DNA from: Ruminococcus flavefaciens
GTDB taxonomy: Bacteria; Bacillota; Clostridia; Oscillospirales; Ruminococcaceae
Length of the DNA stretch: 64,000 bases
Direction of reading: 5' to 3'
Assembly (NCBI GenBank): GCA_004554385.1
Contig: SFMO01000189.1
Location: forward strand, 89,532-153,531
Below the pieces are notes generated by a model that had not been told where the DNA came from, searched no databases, and saw only the letters and a list, made by a program, of their open reading frames with translations. Below, piece by piece: positions 8,266 to 16,324 of the stretch (positions are counted from its first letter, which is position 1; the number at the start of each line of letters is the position of its first letter). Position numbers and translations under genes: made by a program.

Positions 8266-8297
8266 TACTACTCACTACTTTCTACTCACTACTTACT
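8266..8297 (+). repeat. Right inverted repeat of intervening-sequence element
   Basis: Complement of the left arm at 7857-7888 (29 of 32 positions). It begins directly after the stop of the inserted gene and ends 23 bases before atpD, leaving the atpD ribosome site AAAGGAG outside the arm. Confidence 0.85.
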
Positions 8298-8320
8298 CTT
8301 TTTCCTGAAAGGAGAAAGCA

Positions 8321-9712
8321 ATGGAAAAAGGCAGAATAACTCAGGTCATCGGACCTGTTATAGACGTTGAATTCGGCGCAGGAAAGCTCCCCATGATAAG
8401 GGACGCCCTCACCGTCGAGGTCGACGGAAAAAAGCGCGTTATGGAGGTCGCTCAGCATATGGGCAACCACATAGTCCGCTGTATCATGCTGGCGTCCAGT
8501 GAGGGCCTCAGCAAGAATATGGAGGTAACCTCCACAGGCTCTTGTATCAAAGTACCTGTCGGCGAACATACTCTCGGACGTATGTTCAACGTACTTGGCG
8601 AGCCTATCGACAAGAAGGGCGACGTTGAGACCGAGGAAAAATGGGAGATACACCGCAAGGCTCCTACATTCCAGGATCAGAGCCCCGTTGTTGAGGTACT
8701 TGAAACAGGCATCAAGGTCATCGACCTTATTGCTCCTTACGCTAAGGGCGGTAAAATAGGTCTTTTCGGAGGCGCAGGCGTCGGCAAGACCGTTCTCATT
8801 CAGGAGCTTATCAGAAATATTGCCACCGAGCACGGCGGCTATTCCATATTCACAGGCGTCGGAGAGCGTTCCCGTGAGGGCAACGACCTCTGGAACGAAA
8901 TGCAGGAATCAGGAGTTATCTCAAAGACTGCTCTTGTCTTCGGTCAGATGAACGAGCCCCCCGGATCACGTATGCGTGTTGCTCAGACAGGTCTTACTAT
9001 GGCTGAGTACTTCCGTGACTGCGAGCACAAGGATGTTCTTCTGTTCATCGACAATATCTTCCGTTACGTACAGGCAGGCTCAGAGGTATCGGCTCTTCTG
9101 GGACGTATGCCGTCAGCCGTTGGTTATCAGCCTACTCTGGCTAACGAGGTCGGTGAGCTCCAGGAGCGTATCACCTCCACCAAAAACGGCTCTATCACCT
9201 CTGTACAGGCTGTTTACGTGCCTGCGGACGACCTTACAGACCCGGCTCCTGCCGTAACCTTCGCTCACCTTGACGCTACAACCGTTCTTTCACGTAAAAT
9301 AGTTGAGCAGGGTATCTATCCTGCCGTTGACCCTCTGGAGTCAAACTCCCGTATCCTCGAACCCGAGATAGTCGGAGAGGAGCATTATACAGTTGCAAGA
9401 CGCACACAGGAGCTTCTCCAGAAGTATAAGGAACTCCAGGACATAATCGCCATTCTCGGTATGGAGGAGCTTGACGAGGACGACAAGCTTGCCGTATACC
9501 GTGCAAGAAAGATACAGAAGTTCCTCTCTCAGCCATTCAATGTTGCCGAGAACTTCACAGGTCTCAAGGGCAAGTACGTTCCGTTAAAGGACACTATCGA
9601 GGGCTTCAAGGCTATAATAGACGGCGATATGGACAAGTACCCCGAGGCTGCATTCCTCATGGCAGGAACTATCGACGACGTAATAATGAAGGCTCGTCAG
9701 ATGGACGAGTAA
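8321..9712 (+). CDS. atpD: F-type ATP synthase subunit beta
   Basis: 463-residue catalytic subunit. Walker A GGAGVGKT at residues 150-157, catalytic-region GERSREGNDLW, Walker B LLFIDNIFRY, and the DELSEED-type acidic loop EELDEDDK near residues 386-395. Start ATG 8321 has AAAGGAG upstream. It is separated from atpG by about 450 bases of inserted element, so its expression may depend on processing of or read-through across that hairpin. Confidence 0.97.
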   Translation: MEKGRITQVIGPVIDVEFGAGKLPMIRDALTVEVDGKKRVMEVAQHMGNHIVRCIMLASSEGLSKNMEVTSTGSCIKVPVGEHTLGRMFNVLGEPIDKKGDVETEEKWEIHRKAPTFQDQSPVVEVLETGIKVIDLIAPYAKGGKIGLFGGAGVGKTVLIQELIRNIATEHGGYSIFTGVGERSREGNDLWNEMQESGVISKTALVFGQMNEPPGSRMRVAQTGLTMAEYFRDCEHKDVLLFIDNIFRYVQAGSEVSALLGRMPSAVGYQPTLANEVGELQERITSTKNGSITSVQAVYVPADDLTDPAPAVTFAHLDATTVLSRKIVEQGIYPAVDPLESNSRILEPEIVGEEHYTVARRTQELLQKYKELQDIIAILGMEELDEDDKLAVYRARKIQKFLSQPFNVAENFTGLKGKYVPLKDTIEGFKAIIDGDMDKYPEAAFLMAGTIDDVIMKARQMDE

Positions 9713-9727
9713 AAGGGAGGCTTAACT

Positions 9728-10138
9728 ATGGCTAAGACCTTTCACCTTGAAATAATCGCTACAGACCGTGTGTTTTTCAGCGGCGAGGTCGAGCACCTCG
9801 TTATAACCGCTATAGACGGACTTCTCGGTATAATGGCAGGACATGAGCCTCTTGTAACCTGTCTCCCCACAGGCGAGCTTAAATACCTTGTGGACGGCGA
9901 ATGGAAGTATGCCGCCATTTCCGAGGGCTTCATACAGGTAATGCCCGATTCTTCCATTATCCTTGCGGAGACCTGTGAGCTTCCCGAGGAGATAGACATC
10001 AAACGCGCTCAGGAAGCAAAAGAACGTGCCGAGGAACGCCTCAGGCAGAAGCAGAGCATCAAGGAGTATTACGAGACTCAGGCTGCTCTCAACCGAGCTA
10101 TGAACCGTCTGAAAATATCACAGAAGCACTTCAAATGA
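9728..10138 (+). CDS. atpC: F-type ATP synthase subunit epsilon
   Basis: 136 residues: an N-terminal beta-sandwich (FHLEIIATDRVFFSGEVEHL, GLLGIMAGHEPLVT) followed by two C-terminal helices (about residues 88-136) with ERAEERL. It links gamma to the c-ring and restrains ATP hydrolysis. Last gene of the operon, followed closely by a terminator. Confidence 0.95.
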   Translation: MAKTFHLEIIATDRVFFSGEVEHLVITAIDGLLGIMAGHEPLVTCLPTGELKYLVDGEWKYAAISEGFIQVMPDSSIILAETCELPEEIDIKRAQEAKERAEERLRQKQSIKEYYETQAALNRAMNRLKISQKHFK

Positions 10139-10143
10139 TAATA

Positions 10144-10172
10144 AAGAGCACTCTGACGGAGTGCTCTTTTCT
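10144..10172 (+). terminator. Terminator of the atp operon
   Basis: Stem AAGAGCACTC (10144-10153) with GAGTGCTCTT (10159-10168), loop TGACG, then a T run. Confidence 0.9.
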
Positions 10173-10275
10173 GTTGCCGCGTATGAGATAACGGATATAA
10201 TTTGTTCATAACTCCAAATTTATGTTGTCCTAATTGTGCATATTTTTGAAATGGGAATATTTTGAGCTAATATGC

Positions 10276-10304
10276 TTGACTTTTTTACAAAAATATAGTA
10301 CAAT
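10276..10304 (+). promoter_or_regulatory. Promoter of secDF
   Basis: TTGACT at 10276-10281, 17-base spacer, TACAAT at 10299-10304. A leader of about 90 bases follows. Confidence 0.75.
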
Positions 10305-10332
10305 AATTGTAATTGTCAAAGAGACAGGAAAT

Positions 10333-10398
10333 ATGAGCTCAGGGCTTATCTGCGCACTTGCAGGCCAAAAAAACAGAGCTCAGAAACAGGAGGCATGA
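10333..10398 (+). CDS. Possible leader peptide ORF of secDF
   Basis: A 21-codon frame (MSSGLICALAGQKNRAQKQEA) that begins 9 bases after AGACAGG and whose TGA at 10396-10398 ends just before the GTG start of secD. The same bases form a stem: TGAGCTC (10334-10340) with GAGCTCA (10376-10382), and inside it CTGC (10350-10353) with GCAG (10360-10363). Leader peptides that sense secretion are known for Sec genes in other bacteria (SecM, VemP, MifM); this one has no visible resemblance to them. It may be chance. Confidence 0.3.
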   Translation: MSSGLICALAGQKNRAQKQEA

Positions 10399-10400
10399 CT

Positions 10401-11825
10401 GTGAAAAAGACAGGCAAATCAACTTTCTTCATTGTCGTTGCTTTTATCGCACTGTTCGCCGTTACGTCGGTTTTCGGTATCGACAAGCTCTACGGCGATA
10501 ACAGGACTACCTACGTCAAGGGCGTTGACGATATCCGTCTTGGCATCGATGTCAAGGGCGGCGTTGACGTAACCTTCGGACCCGCAGGTGAATACGACGC
10601 TGACGAGGGTCAGCTGGATTCCGCTACCGAGGTCATCAAGACAAGACTTTCTTCACTCGGTATCACGGATAACGAAGTCTACAGCGATACAAAGAGCGAC
10701 AGAATTATCGTCCGCTTCCCTTGGAAAGTCGGCGAAACAAACTTCGACCCAGAATCTGCTGTTAAGGAGCTCGGTGAAATGGCTGAGCTGACATTCCGTA
10801 AGGGCACAGATACAACTACTGACGCAGAGGGCAATGAGGTACCTTCAGGTGAGATCGTCCTCACAGGTGACGACATCGCTTCTGCAAAGAGCCAGTACCT
10901 TCCTACCGAAGACGGCAAGGACCTCGAATATGTGGTTTCCCTTGAGCTCAAGTCTGACGGTGAAAACTCAGGCAAGGAAAAGTTCGCAGCTGCTACTGCT
11001 GAACTCTCAGGCTCCGAAACACCTATCTCGATCTGGATGGATAATACCCTTATCTCAGCTCCGAGAGTAAACGCTACTATCACCGACGGAAAGGCTCAGA
11101 TCTCAGGAAGCTTCGATGCTGATTCTTCCAAGAAGCTTGCAGATCAGATCAATTCAGGTGCTCTTCCATTTAAAATGGAGACAAAGAGCTTCAGAACCAT
11201 TTCTCCTACAATGGGCGAAGGTTCACTGGACGCTATCCTCCTTGCAGCTCTTATAGCTTTCATCGGAATAGCTGTTTACATGATATTCCTTTACAGACTC
11301 CCCGGCGTTGTGGCTGTTCTCGCACTCTGCGGACAGGTTGCAGGCTCTATAGCTGCTATCACAGGCTGGTTCGGATTCATGAACGGCTCAACTCTTACCA
11401 TCCCCGGTATCGCAGGTATCATACTTGCAGTAGGTATGGGCGTTGACGCTAACATCATCACAGGCGAGCGTATCAAGGAAGAGCTCAGGACAGGCAAGTC
11501 TCTGGACGCTGCTATCAAGATAGCTTACAAGAGAGCATTCTCCGCTATCCTCGACGGTAACATCACAAACGTTATCATCGCTGTTATCCTTATGGGTGCT
11601 TTCGGTGTTCCGGACAGCTTCTTCTCAAAGATACTCAACAAGACTATTTTCTTCGCATTCGGCGCTACAGCTGAGGGCGTTGTTTACTCCTTCGGATTTA
11701 CCCTGCTCGCAGGCGTTATCTGCAACTTCATCTTCGGAGTATTTGCTTCAAGACTTATGGTAACATCACTCTCCAAGTTCAAGTGCTTCAAAAACAGAAA
11801 GCTTTACGGAGGTGATACGAAATGA
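10401..11825 (+). CDS. secD: Protein translocase subunit SecD
   Basis: About 474 residues, RND-type membrane protein that with SecF drives the late stage of protein export using the proton gradient. It has one N-terminal membrane helix, an extracytoplasmic domain (with DDIRLGIDVKGGVDVTF) and a C-terminal block of about five helices with GVDANIITGERIKEEL, the conserved RND segment carrying the charged residue. AGGAGG at 10388-10393 is 7 bases before GTG 10401 but only 1 base from the ATG at 10395, so GTG is preferred. It overlaps secF by 4 bases. Confidence 0.94.
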   Translation: MKKTGKSTFFIVVAFIALFAVTSVFGIDKLYGDNRTTYVKGVDDIRLGIDVKGGVDVTFGPAGEYDADEGQLDSATEVIKTRLSSLGITDNEVYSDTKSDRIIVRFPWKVGETNFDPESAVKELGEMAELTFRKGTDTTTDAEGNEVPSGEIVLTGDDIASAKSQYLPTEDGKDLEYVVSLELKSDGENSGKEKFAAATAELSGSETPISIWMDNTLISAPRVNATITDGKAQISGSFDADSSKKLADQINSGALPFKMETKSFRTISPTMGEGSLDAILLAALIAFIGIAVYMIFLYRLPGVVAVLALCGQVAGSIAAITGWFGFMNGSTLTIPGIAGIILAVGMGVDANIITGERIKEELRTGKSLDAAIKIAYKRAFSAILDGNITNVIIAVILMGAFGVPDSFFSKILNKTIFFAFGATAEGVVYSFGFTLLAGVICNFIFGVFASRLMVTSLSKFKCFKNRKLYGGDTK

Positions 11826-12793
11826 GCAAGAAAGAAACTCAGAAGGAAGTCGTATTAACTCCTAAGAAGGTATATGACTTCTGTTCCAAGAAGAAGCTCA
11901 TACTCGGCGTTGTTATCGCAGTGCTGGTTGTATTCATCGCAGGAGCTGTAATCAGAGGTATCCACCTTGCTATTGAATTCAAGGGCGGTACTCTTATCAC
12001 CTACACATATCAGGGAGAGATAAACACAAACGACGTTGCTTCGGCAGTAAAGGATATCGTTGGTTCATCCGTTGTCGTAAGAACAGGTGAGAGCCTTGAT
12101 TCCGGCGGAAAGCAGCTCACCATCTCATTTACCTCCGACGAAGGTCTTACTGTTGACAGACAGACAGAGCTTACAACAGCTCTCAGAGAAAAGTTTGCTG
12201 CAAACTCTCTCGAGATCTTCGATTCAAACGACGTAAGCCCTACATCAGGACGTGAGTTCCTTCTCAAGTGCCTCATCGCTGTAATCTTTGCAGCTATCGT
12301 CGTTATCATCTATATCGCTATCCGATTCAAGAACATCGGAGGCTGGTCAGCAGGTGTGTGCTCAATATTCGCACTTTGCCTCGACCTTCTCGTTGCATTT
12401 ACAACAACAGTGGTATGCGGCTTCAACATCGATTCAAACATCGTTGCCGTATTCCTTACTATCCTCGGTTACTCTATCAACAACACTATCGTTATCTACG
12501 ACAGAATCAGAGAAAACCGCAAGCTCATGCCAAAGGCTTCTCTTAACGAGCTTATCAACGTAAGCTGCACACAGTCGCTTACACGTTCTATCAGAACTTC
12601 TATCACTACTATCGGCACAATGCTCGTAGTTACAATAGTTGTTATGGTAACAGGCTATGATTCGCTCCTCAGCTTCTCAGTTCCGCTTATGATGGGTCTT
12701 ATCTCAGGTACATTCTCATCACTCTTCGTTGCACCTGTAACATGGTCATGGTGGATGAACAAGAGAGCAGCTAAGGAAAAGAGCTCAAAGTAA
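11822..12793 (+). CDS. secF: Protein translocase subunit SecF
   Basis: 323 residues. N-terminal helix, then AIEFKGGTLITYTY, an extracytoplasmic domain and five C-terminal helices including GYSINNTIVIYDRIRENRK, the SecF signature. It is separate from SecD rather than fused, unlike B. subtilis. The ATGA overlap couples it to secD. A terminator follows. Confidence 0.95.
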   Translation: MSKKETQKEVVLTPKKVYDFCSKKKLILGVVIAVLVVFIAGAVIRGIHLAIEFKGGTLITYTYQGEINTNDVASAVKDIVGSSVVVRTGESLDSGGKQLTISFTSDEGLTVDRQTELTTALREKFAANSLEIFDSNDVSPTSGREFLLKCLIAVIFAAIVVIIYIAIRFKNIGGWSAGVCSIFALCLDLLVAFTTTVVCGFNIDSNIVAVFLTILGYSINNTIVIYDRIRENRKLMPKASLNELINVSCTQSLTRSIRTSITTIGTMLVVTIVVMVTGYDSLLSFSVPLMMGLISGTFSSLFVAPVTWSWWMNKRAAKEKSSK

Positions 12794-12802
12794 TAACACA
12801 GA

Positions 12803-12829
12803 GACCGTCCGTAAGGGCGGTCTTTTTTT
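12803..12829 (+). terminator. Terminator of secDF
   Basis: GACCGTCC (12803-12810) pairs with GGGCGGTC (12815-12822), followed by seven T. Confidence 0.9.
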
Positions 12830-12860
12830 GCGCTTACGCAGGTGAACGCTTCTCCTCATC

Positions 12861-12889
12861 TTGACTTTATATACAGAATAATGTATAAT
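12861..12889 (+). promoter_or_regulatory. Promoter of the FHA/PP2C cluster
   Basis: TTGACT at 12861-12866, 17-base spacer, TATAAT at 12884-12889. Confidence 0.8.
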
Positions 12890-12920
12890 AAAATTCAGAA
12901 TATGTGAAAGGAGCGGTAAC

Positions 12921-14015
12921 GTGGCAAAGCTCAGATTTTCAGAAAAAAACGGCGAGGTCTGCATACATTGCAGATTTACAGGCAGCGAAATGCTCAACGA
13001 AGCCGAATACAGATATTTTATAGACAATCGCATAAAGGGCTGGCTAATACCGCGCTCTGCTGCCGCAGACAAGCTGGAATTCACCGGCGCAAGAGGAATA
13101 CCTCTCATGCACCTGCTCAAAAGCGGTGTGGATACCGTAAAGTATTTCCGGATAGTGTCAAATCTGCTTGATATACTGGAGGTCGCAGAAAGCTGCGGCT
13201 TCAATATGCAGAACATCGTCCTTGACCCTGAATTTGTAACGGTATCTCCCGAAAACTGTGAGATACACCTTTTTTATCTGCCTCTCTGGTACAACGAGAG
13301 CTTCAACGACGGCATAGTAAACTGCCTGCGTAAAATATCCACCTACGCAAAATATTCGGACCAGAGCACATATGATAATATAGACAGCTTTATGAATTTC
13401 GTCATAGGTATGCGCAGCTTCAGCATACAGGACGCTAAGGAATATATCCGCAGATCCTGTCCCGGGATATTCGGTCAGACCTACGACCACAGACAGTTCA
13501 GCAGACCTGCTTCTCAGGAGCAGCCTGTCCGCACATCGAAGGTCATACCGCCTGTTCAGCACAGCGGCGATACTCACCAATTCAGTATACCCAAGCCTGT
13601 AAAGGCTCCCGTATCATCTATACAGAAGCCTGAGCCAAAGGTACTGCCTTCACTCAGCGAGGAAAAGAAACAGCCCCTGCCTGAGCTTATCAGGCATGAG
13701 CTCCCACGCACCGAGACAAAGTACCCCACCCTCACAAGACGCTCCACAGGTGTTACCGTTAATATCAGCAAGCCTGTTTTCAGAATTGGCAAGGAGCGCG
13801 ACCGCGTTGACTTCTGCGTCACCGAAAACAGGACCGTTAGCCGCGTCCACGCAACTATCTATACCCGTGACGGCTCATGCTTCATAGAAGATAACAACTC
13901 CACCAACAAGACATATATAAACGGCACGCCCCTGCTCCCCGAAAGGGAAATAAAGCTGAAAAACGGCGACGTGCTCACACTTTCAAACGAAGACTTCGAT
14001 TTCGTAGACGGATAA
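12921..14015 (+). CDS. FHA-domain protein with DUF6382-like N-terminal domain
   Basis: 364 residues, GTG start with AAAGGAGCGG upstream. The first ~185 residues resemble the clostridial DUF6382 domain that precedes FHA modules. A Pro/Gln/Lys-rich linker (~190-265) follows, then a C-terminal FHA domain (~280-364) with the phosphothreonine-binding pattern RIGKERD, SRVHA and NNSTNKTYING. It should bind phosphothreonine partners in the cytoplasm. It is followed after 21 bases by a PP2C phosphatase, a natural partner in Ser/Thr phosphorylation signalling; no kinase gene is present in the window. Confidence 0.88.
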   Translation: MAKLRFSEKNGEVCIHCRFTGSEMLNEAEYRYFIDNRIKGWLIPRSAAADKLEFTGARGIPLMHLLKSGVDTVKYFRIVSNLLDILEVAESCGFNMQNIVLDPEFVTVSPENCEIHLFYLPLWYNESFNDGIVNCLRKISTYAKYSDQSTYDNIDSFMNFVIGMRSFSIQDAKEYIRRSCPGIFGQTYDHRQFSRPASQEQPVRTSKVIPPVQHSGDTHQFSIPKPVKAPVSSIQKPEPKVLPSLSEEKKQPLPELIRHELPRTETKYPTLTRRSTGVTVNISKPVFRIGKERDRVDFCVTENRTVSRVHATIYTRDGSCFIEDNNSTNKTYINGTPLLPEREIKLKNGDVLTLSNEDFDFVDG

Positions 14016-14036
14016 TATCCGCCGCAAGGGGAAATT

Positions 14037-14804
14037 ATGGAATATTTTGCAGCCTGTGATACCGATGTGGGTATCACCAAAAAGATAAATCAGGACAGCG
14101 TATGCATAAAGACCGCAAAGACAAATACAGGCAGGGCGGCGCTTATTCTCGTCTGTGACGGCATGGGAGGACTCTCACGGGGAGAGCTTGCCAGCGCTGA
14201 GGTAATACGCAGCTTTGCACACTGGTTCGACAGCCAGCTGCCCTTTGAGCTCCCCGAATGGGACTGGCATACCGCTGCGCATAACGTCATCAGCAGACTC
14301 CGCCGCCTCAACGCAAAGCTTGTGAACTTCGGCAGACGTGAATGTATGCAGCTCGGAACTACCGCAACAGGCATCATAGCCGTTGATACCCAGTTCATGA
14401 CCTTCCATGTAGGCGATACCCGTATCTACAAGGTCTCAGATAAGCTCAGTCAGCTCACAGACGACCATACATTCGTGAACCGTGAGGTTAAACTGGGAAA
14501 TATGACTCCCGAGGAGGCACTCACAGACCCGAGAAGGAACGCTCTCGTTCAGTGTATCGGCGTTACCGACGATGTTTTTCCCGAGGTCAAACTGGGTGAC
14601 CTCGAAAGCGGCGTGAACTATATGATATGCTCCGACGGATTCCGACACGTTCTCACGGAAAAAGAGCTGTTCGAGGAGCTATCGCCGCATAAAACAGCTT
14701 CAAAGGCTGATATGCAGAAACAGCTCAGACAGCTGATAGATACAGTCAAGGACAGAGATGAGAGCGATAATATCACCGCTGCTCTGTTCAGAGCCGAGCT
14801 GTAG
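14037..14804 (+). CDS. PP2C-family Ser/Thr protein phosphatase
   Basis: 255-residue stand-alone PP2C/Stp-type phosphatase. Metal-binding motifs are visible: NQDS near residue 20, CDGMGGLSRGELAS, HVGDTRIY, LVQCIG, CSDGFRHVL and the C-terminal RDESDNITAAL. Predicted to be cytoplasmic and to remove phosphates from Ser/Thr, probably countering the kinase whose products the neighbouring FHA protein reads. The ribosome site AAGGGGA is modest. Confidence 0.93.
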   Translation: MEYFAACDTDVGITKKINQDSVCIKTAKTNTGRAALILVCDGMGGLSRGELASAEVIRSFAHWFDSQLPFELPEWDWHTAAHNVISRLRRLNAKLVNFGRRECMQLGTTATGIIAVDTQFMTFHVGDTRIYKVSDKLSQLTDDHTFVNREVKLGNMTPEEALTDPRRNALVQCIGVTDDVFPEVKLGDLESGVNYMICSDGFRHVLTEKELFEELSPHKTASKADMQKQLRQLIDTVKDRDESDNITAALFRAEL

Positions 14805-14820
14805 CGCAAAGGAGAGGCAT

Positions 14821-15057
14821 ATGACTACAGGAGAAATACTCATTATTGCAGCCGCCGCTGCGGTATTCATCATAATAAACATCATCATGTGGAGCGTTAT
14901 CGCAAAAAAGGAGCGCCGAGCAGACGCTAATGCTGCTCCTCAGAGCAGAATGACCGAAGTCCCTCTCAGTGAGGTCTCTGCGGCAGCTGCTGCAGCAGGC
15001 TTCGAGCTGATGGAAAATACCGTCATAGTCCACACTGACGATGTTATAAGCGATTAG
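14821..15057 (+). CDS. Small single-span membrane protein
   Basis: 78 residues with a start at ATG 14821 behind AAAGGAGAGG. One membrane helix near the N-terminus (ILIIAAAAAVFIIINIIMW) is followed by a charged and then Ala-rich tail ending HTDDVISD. Lies 16 bases after the phosphatase, so likely co-transcribed. Family unknown. Confidence 0.75.
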   Translation: MTTGEILIIAAAAAVFIIINIIMWSVIAKKERRADANAAPQSRMTEVPLSEVSAAAAAAGFELMENTVIVHTDDVISD

Positions 15058-15121
15058 ACCCGTCTCACCGTGCAGAGATCGGTTTAATATATTCTGATAC
15101 ATGATATAGGAGGAAAATCAA

Positions 15122-15493
15122 ATGAAATTAGCATTCAAGATCATCAGCATCATACTTCTGGTGTATTATGGCATCATAGCCATCATAGGAGTATTGGGCA
15201 TTGCAGGCATAGGTGCTGCTACAGCCGGCAAAACAGGCGGTGAGGCTGCCTTCGGCGGAGTGGCTATCCTTGCACTCATACTTGCCCTCATACCAACTGC
15301 AATAGCTGTAGCTATGGCTATTTACGGCGTAAAAGAAAACTACAATATGTGCTTTAAGCTGTCGGCGGTACTCATGGTGCTCAACATCATATCATTCATC
15401 GCTTCTGACAACAAGGGCTCTGCTATTGTGGGACTTGTTTTCTCTATCGCTTACTGCTTCATGGCTAAAAAGCTCGACGACGGAGCATTCTGA
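15122..15493 (+). CDS. Four-helix membrane protein, function unknown
   Basis: 123 residues, very hydrophobic: segments near 5-30, 45-68, 76-95 and 100-117. AGGAGG lies just before the ATG. It lies in the FHA/PP2C cluster and may be a membrane target or partner of it. No family recognised with certainty. Confidence 0.75.
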   Translation: MKLAFKIISIILLVYYGIIAIIGVLGIAGIGAATAGKTGGEAAFGGVAILALILALIPTAIAVAMAIYGVKENYNMCFKLSAVLMVLNIISFIASDNKGSAIVGLVFSIAYCFMAKKLDDGAF

Positions 15494-15528
15494 TACACTG
15501 CTCATTTTTCAGCAAGGAGGCTTACATA

Positions 15529-16188
15529 ATGACTTACGGAAGTGAACTTGAATTCAATCAGAAAAACAAAGCTGAGGAATTTGCTCATAACAAAACTATC
15601 TACAACAGAGTACAGAAGATACGCTCACGTCTTATTATTTTCTATATTGCGCCTCTTGCTGTATATCTTCCTGCTGCAATATTCATGGGTATCATATCCT
15701 ACGTTGTGGCAGGAGCTCTCGATGCAGTCATAGTAATTCCGCTTGCAGCCTATTTTGCATGGAGAGGCTGCTACAATTACCATGATTTCTCACTCATTCT
15801 CCTCATAGGCTTGCTTGTATTTAATCAGCTGCTTCTCGGTTTCCTTAGCCCCTATGAAAACAGGCTTTTCTACGATTTCAATATCTTCGGAAAATTCTCG
15901 CTGATGCATATAGTGCTTCTGGCGATAGTCGTAACGGCAGCAGTTATAAACCTCAAAATAAATGTTGACTACCACAAGCTTGAGGAGGCAGACGGCTTCC
16001 CTCAGTTCAACATGAGATTCTTCGAGCAGGAAATGGACATCATACAGTCAGGTATAAAGGACCCTTATCAGCAGATGATGGACGACCGCAAAAGGAATGC
16101 TTCTGACTCTATGGCAGGTATCGAATTTCCGCAGAATAACGCGGAAACTGTACAGGAGCACGGCTCGGGAACTATGGACAGTATCTGA
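15529..16188 (+). CDS. Multi-span membrane protein, function unknown
   Basis: 219 residues. The cytoplasmic-looking charged N-terminus (about 30 residues) precedes four to five membrane helices (about 35-150), then a polar 70-residue tail rich in Asp, Gln and Ser. AAGGAGG precedes the ATG. Last gene of the cluster before a terminator. Family unknown. Confidence 0.75.
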   Translation: MTYGSELEFNQKNKAEEFAHNKTIYNRVQKIRSRLIIFYIAPLAVYLPAAIFMGIISYVVAGALDAVIVIPLAAYFAWRGCYNYHDFSLILLIGLLVFNQLLLGFLSPYENRLFYDFNIFGKFSLMHIVLLAIVVTAAVINLKINVDYHKLEEADGFPQFNMRFFEQEMDIIQSGIKDPYQQMMDDRKRNASDSMAGIEFPQNNAETVQEHGSGTMDSI

Positions 16189-16215
16189 TGTCAATGTATA
16201 TTTTATACAGAAACT

Positions 16216-16240
16216 AAGGCGGCTGAGTGCCGCCTTTTTT
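16216..16240 (+). terminator. Terminator after the FHA/PP2C cluster
   Basis: AAGGCGGC (16216-16223), loop TGAGT, GCCGCCTT (16229-16236), then TTTT. Confidence 0.9.
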
Positions 16241-16242
16241 CA

Positions 16243-16299
16243 TTGACATGAAAGGCGTATAATGATATAATTGAATTGATGTACTGTCGAAGTACGACA
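16243..16299 (+). promoter_or_regulatory. purB promoter with a nearby palindrome
   Basis: TTGACA at 16243-16248, 17-base spacer, TATAAT at 16266-16271. Just downstream TGTCG (16285-16289) and CGACA (16295-16299) form a palindrome with a 5-base centre, suitable for an operator or a leader hairpin. It does not match the PurBox I know from Bacillus. Confidence 0.7.
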
Positions 16300-16324
16300 A
16301 TTGATGTAAAAGGAGTTAATCAAC

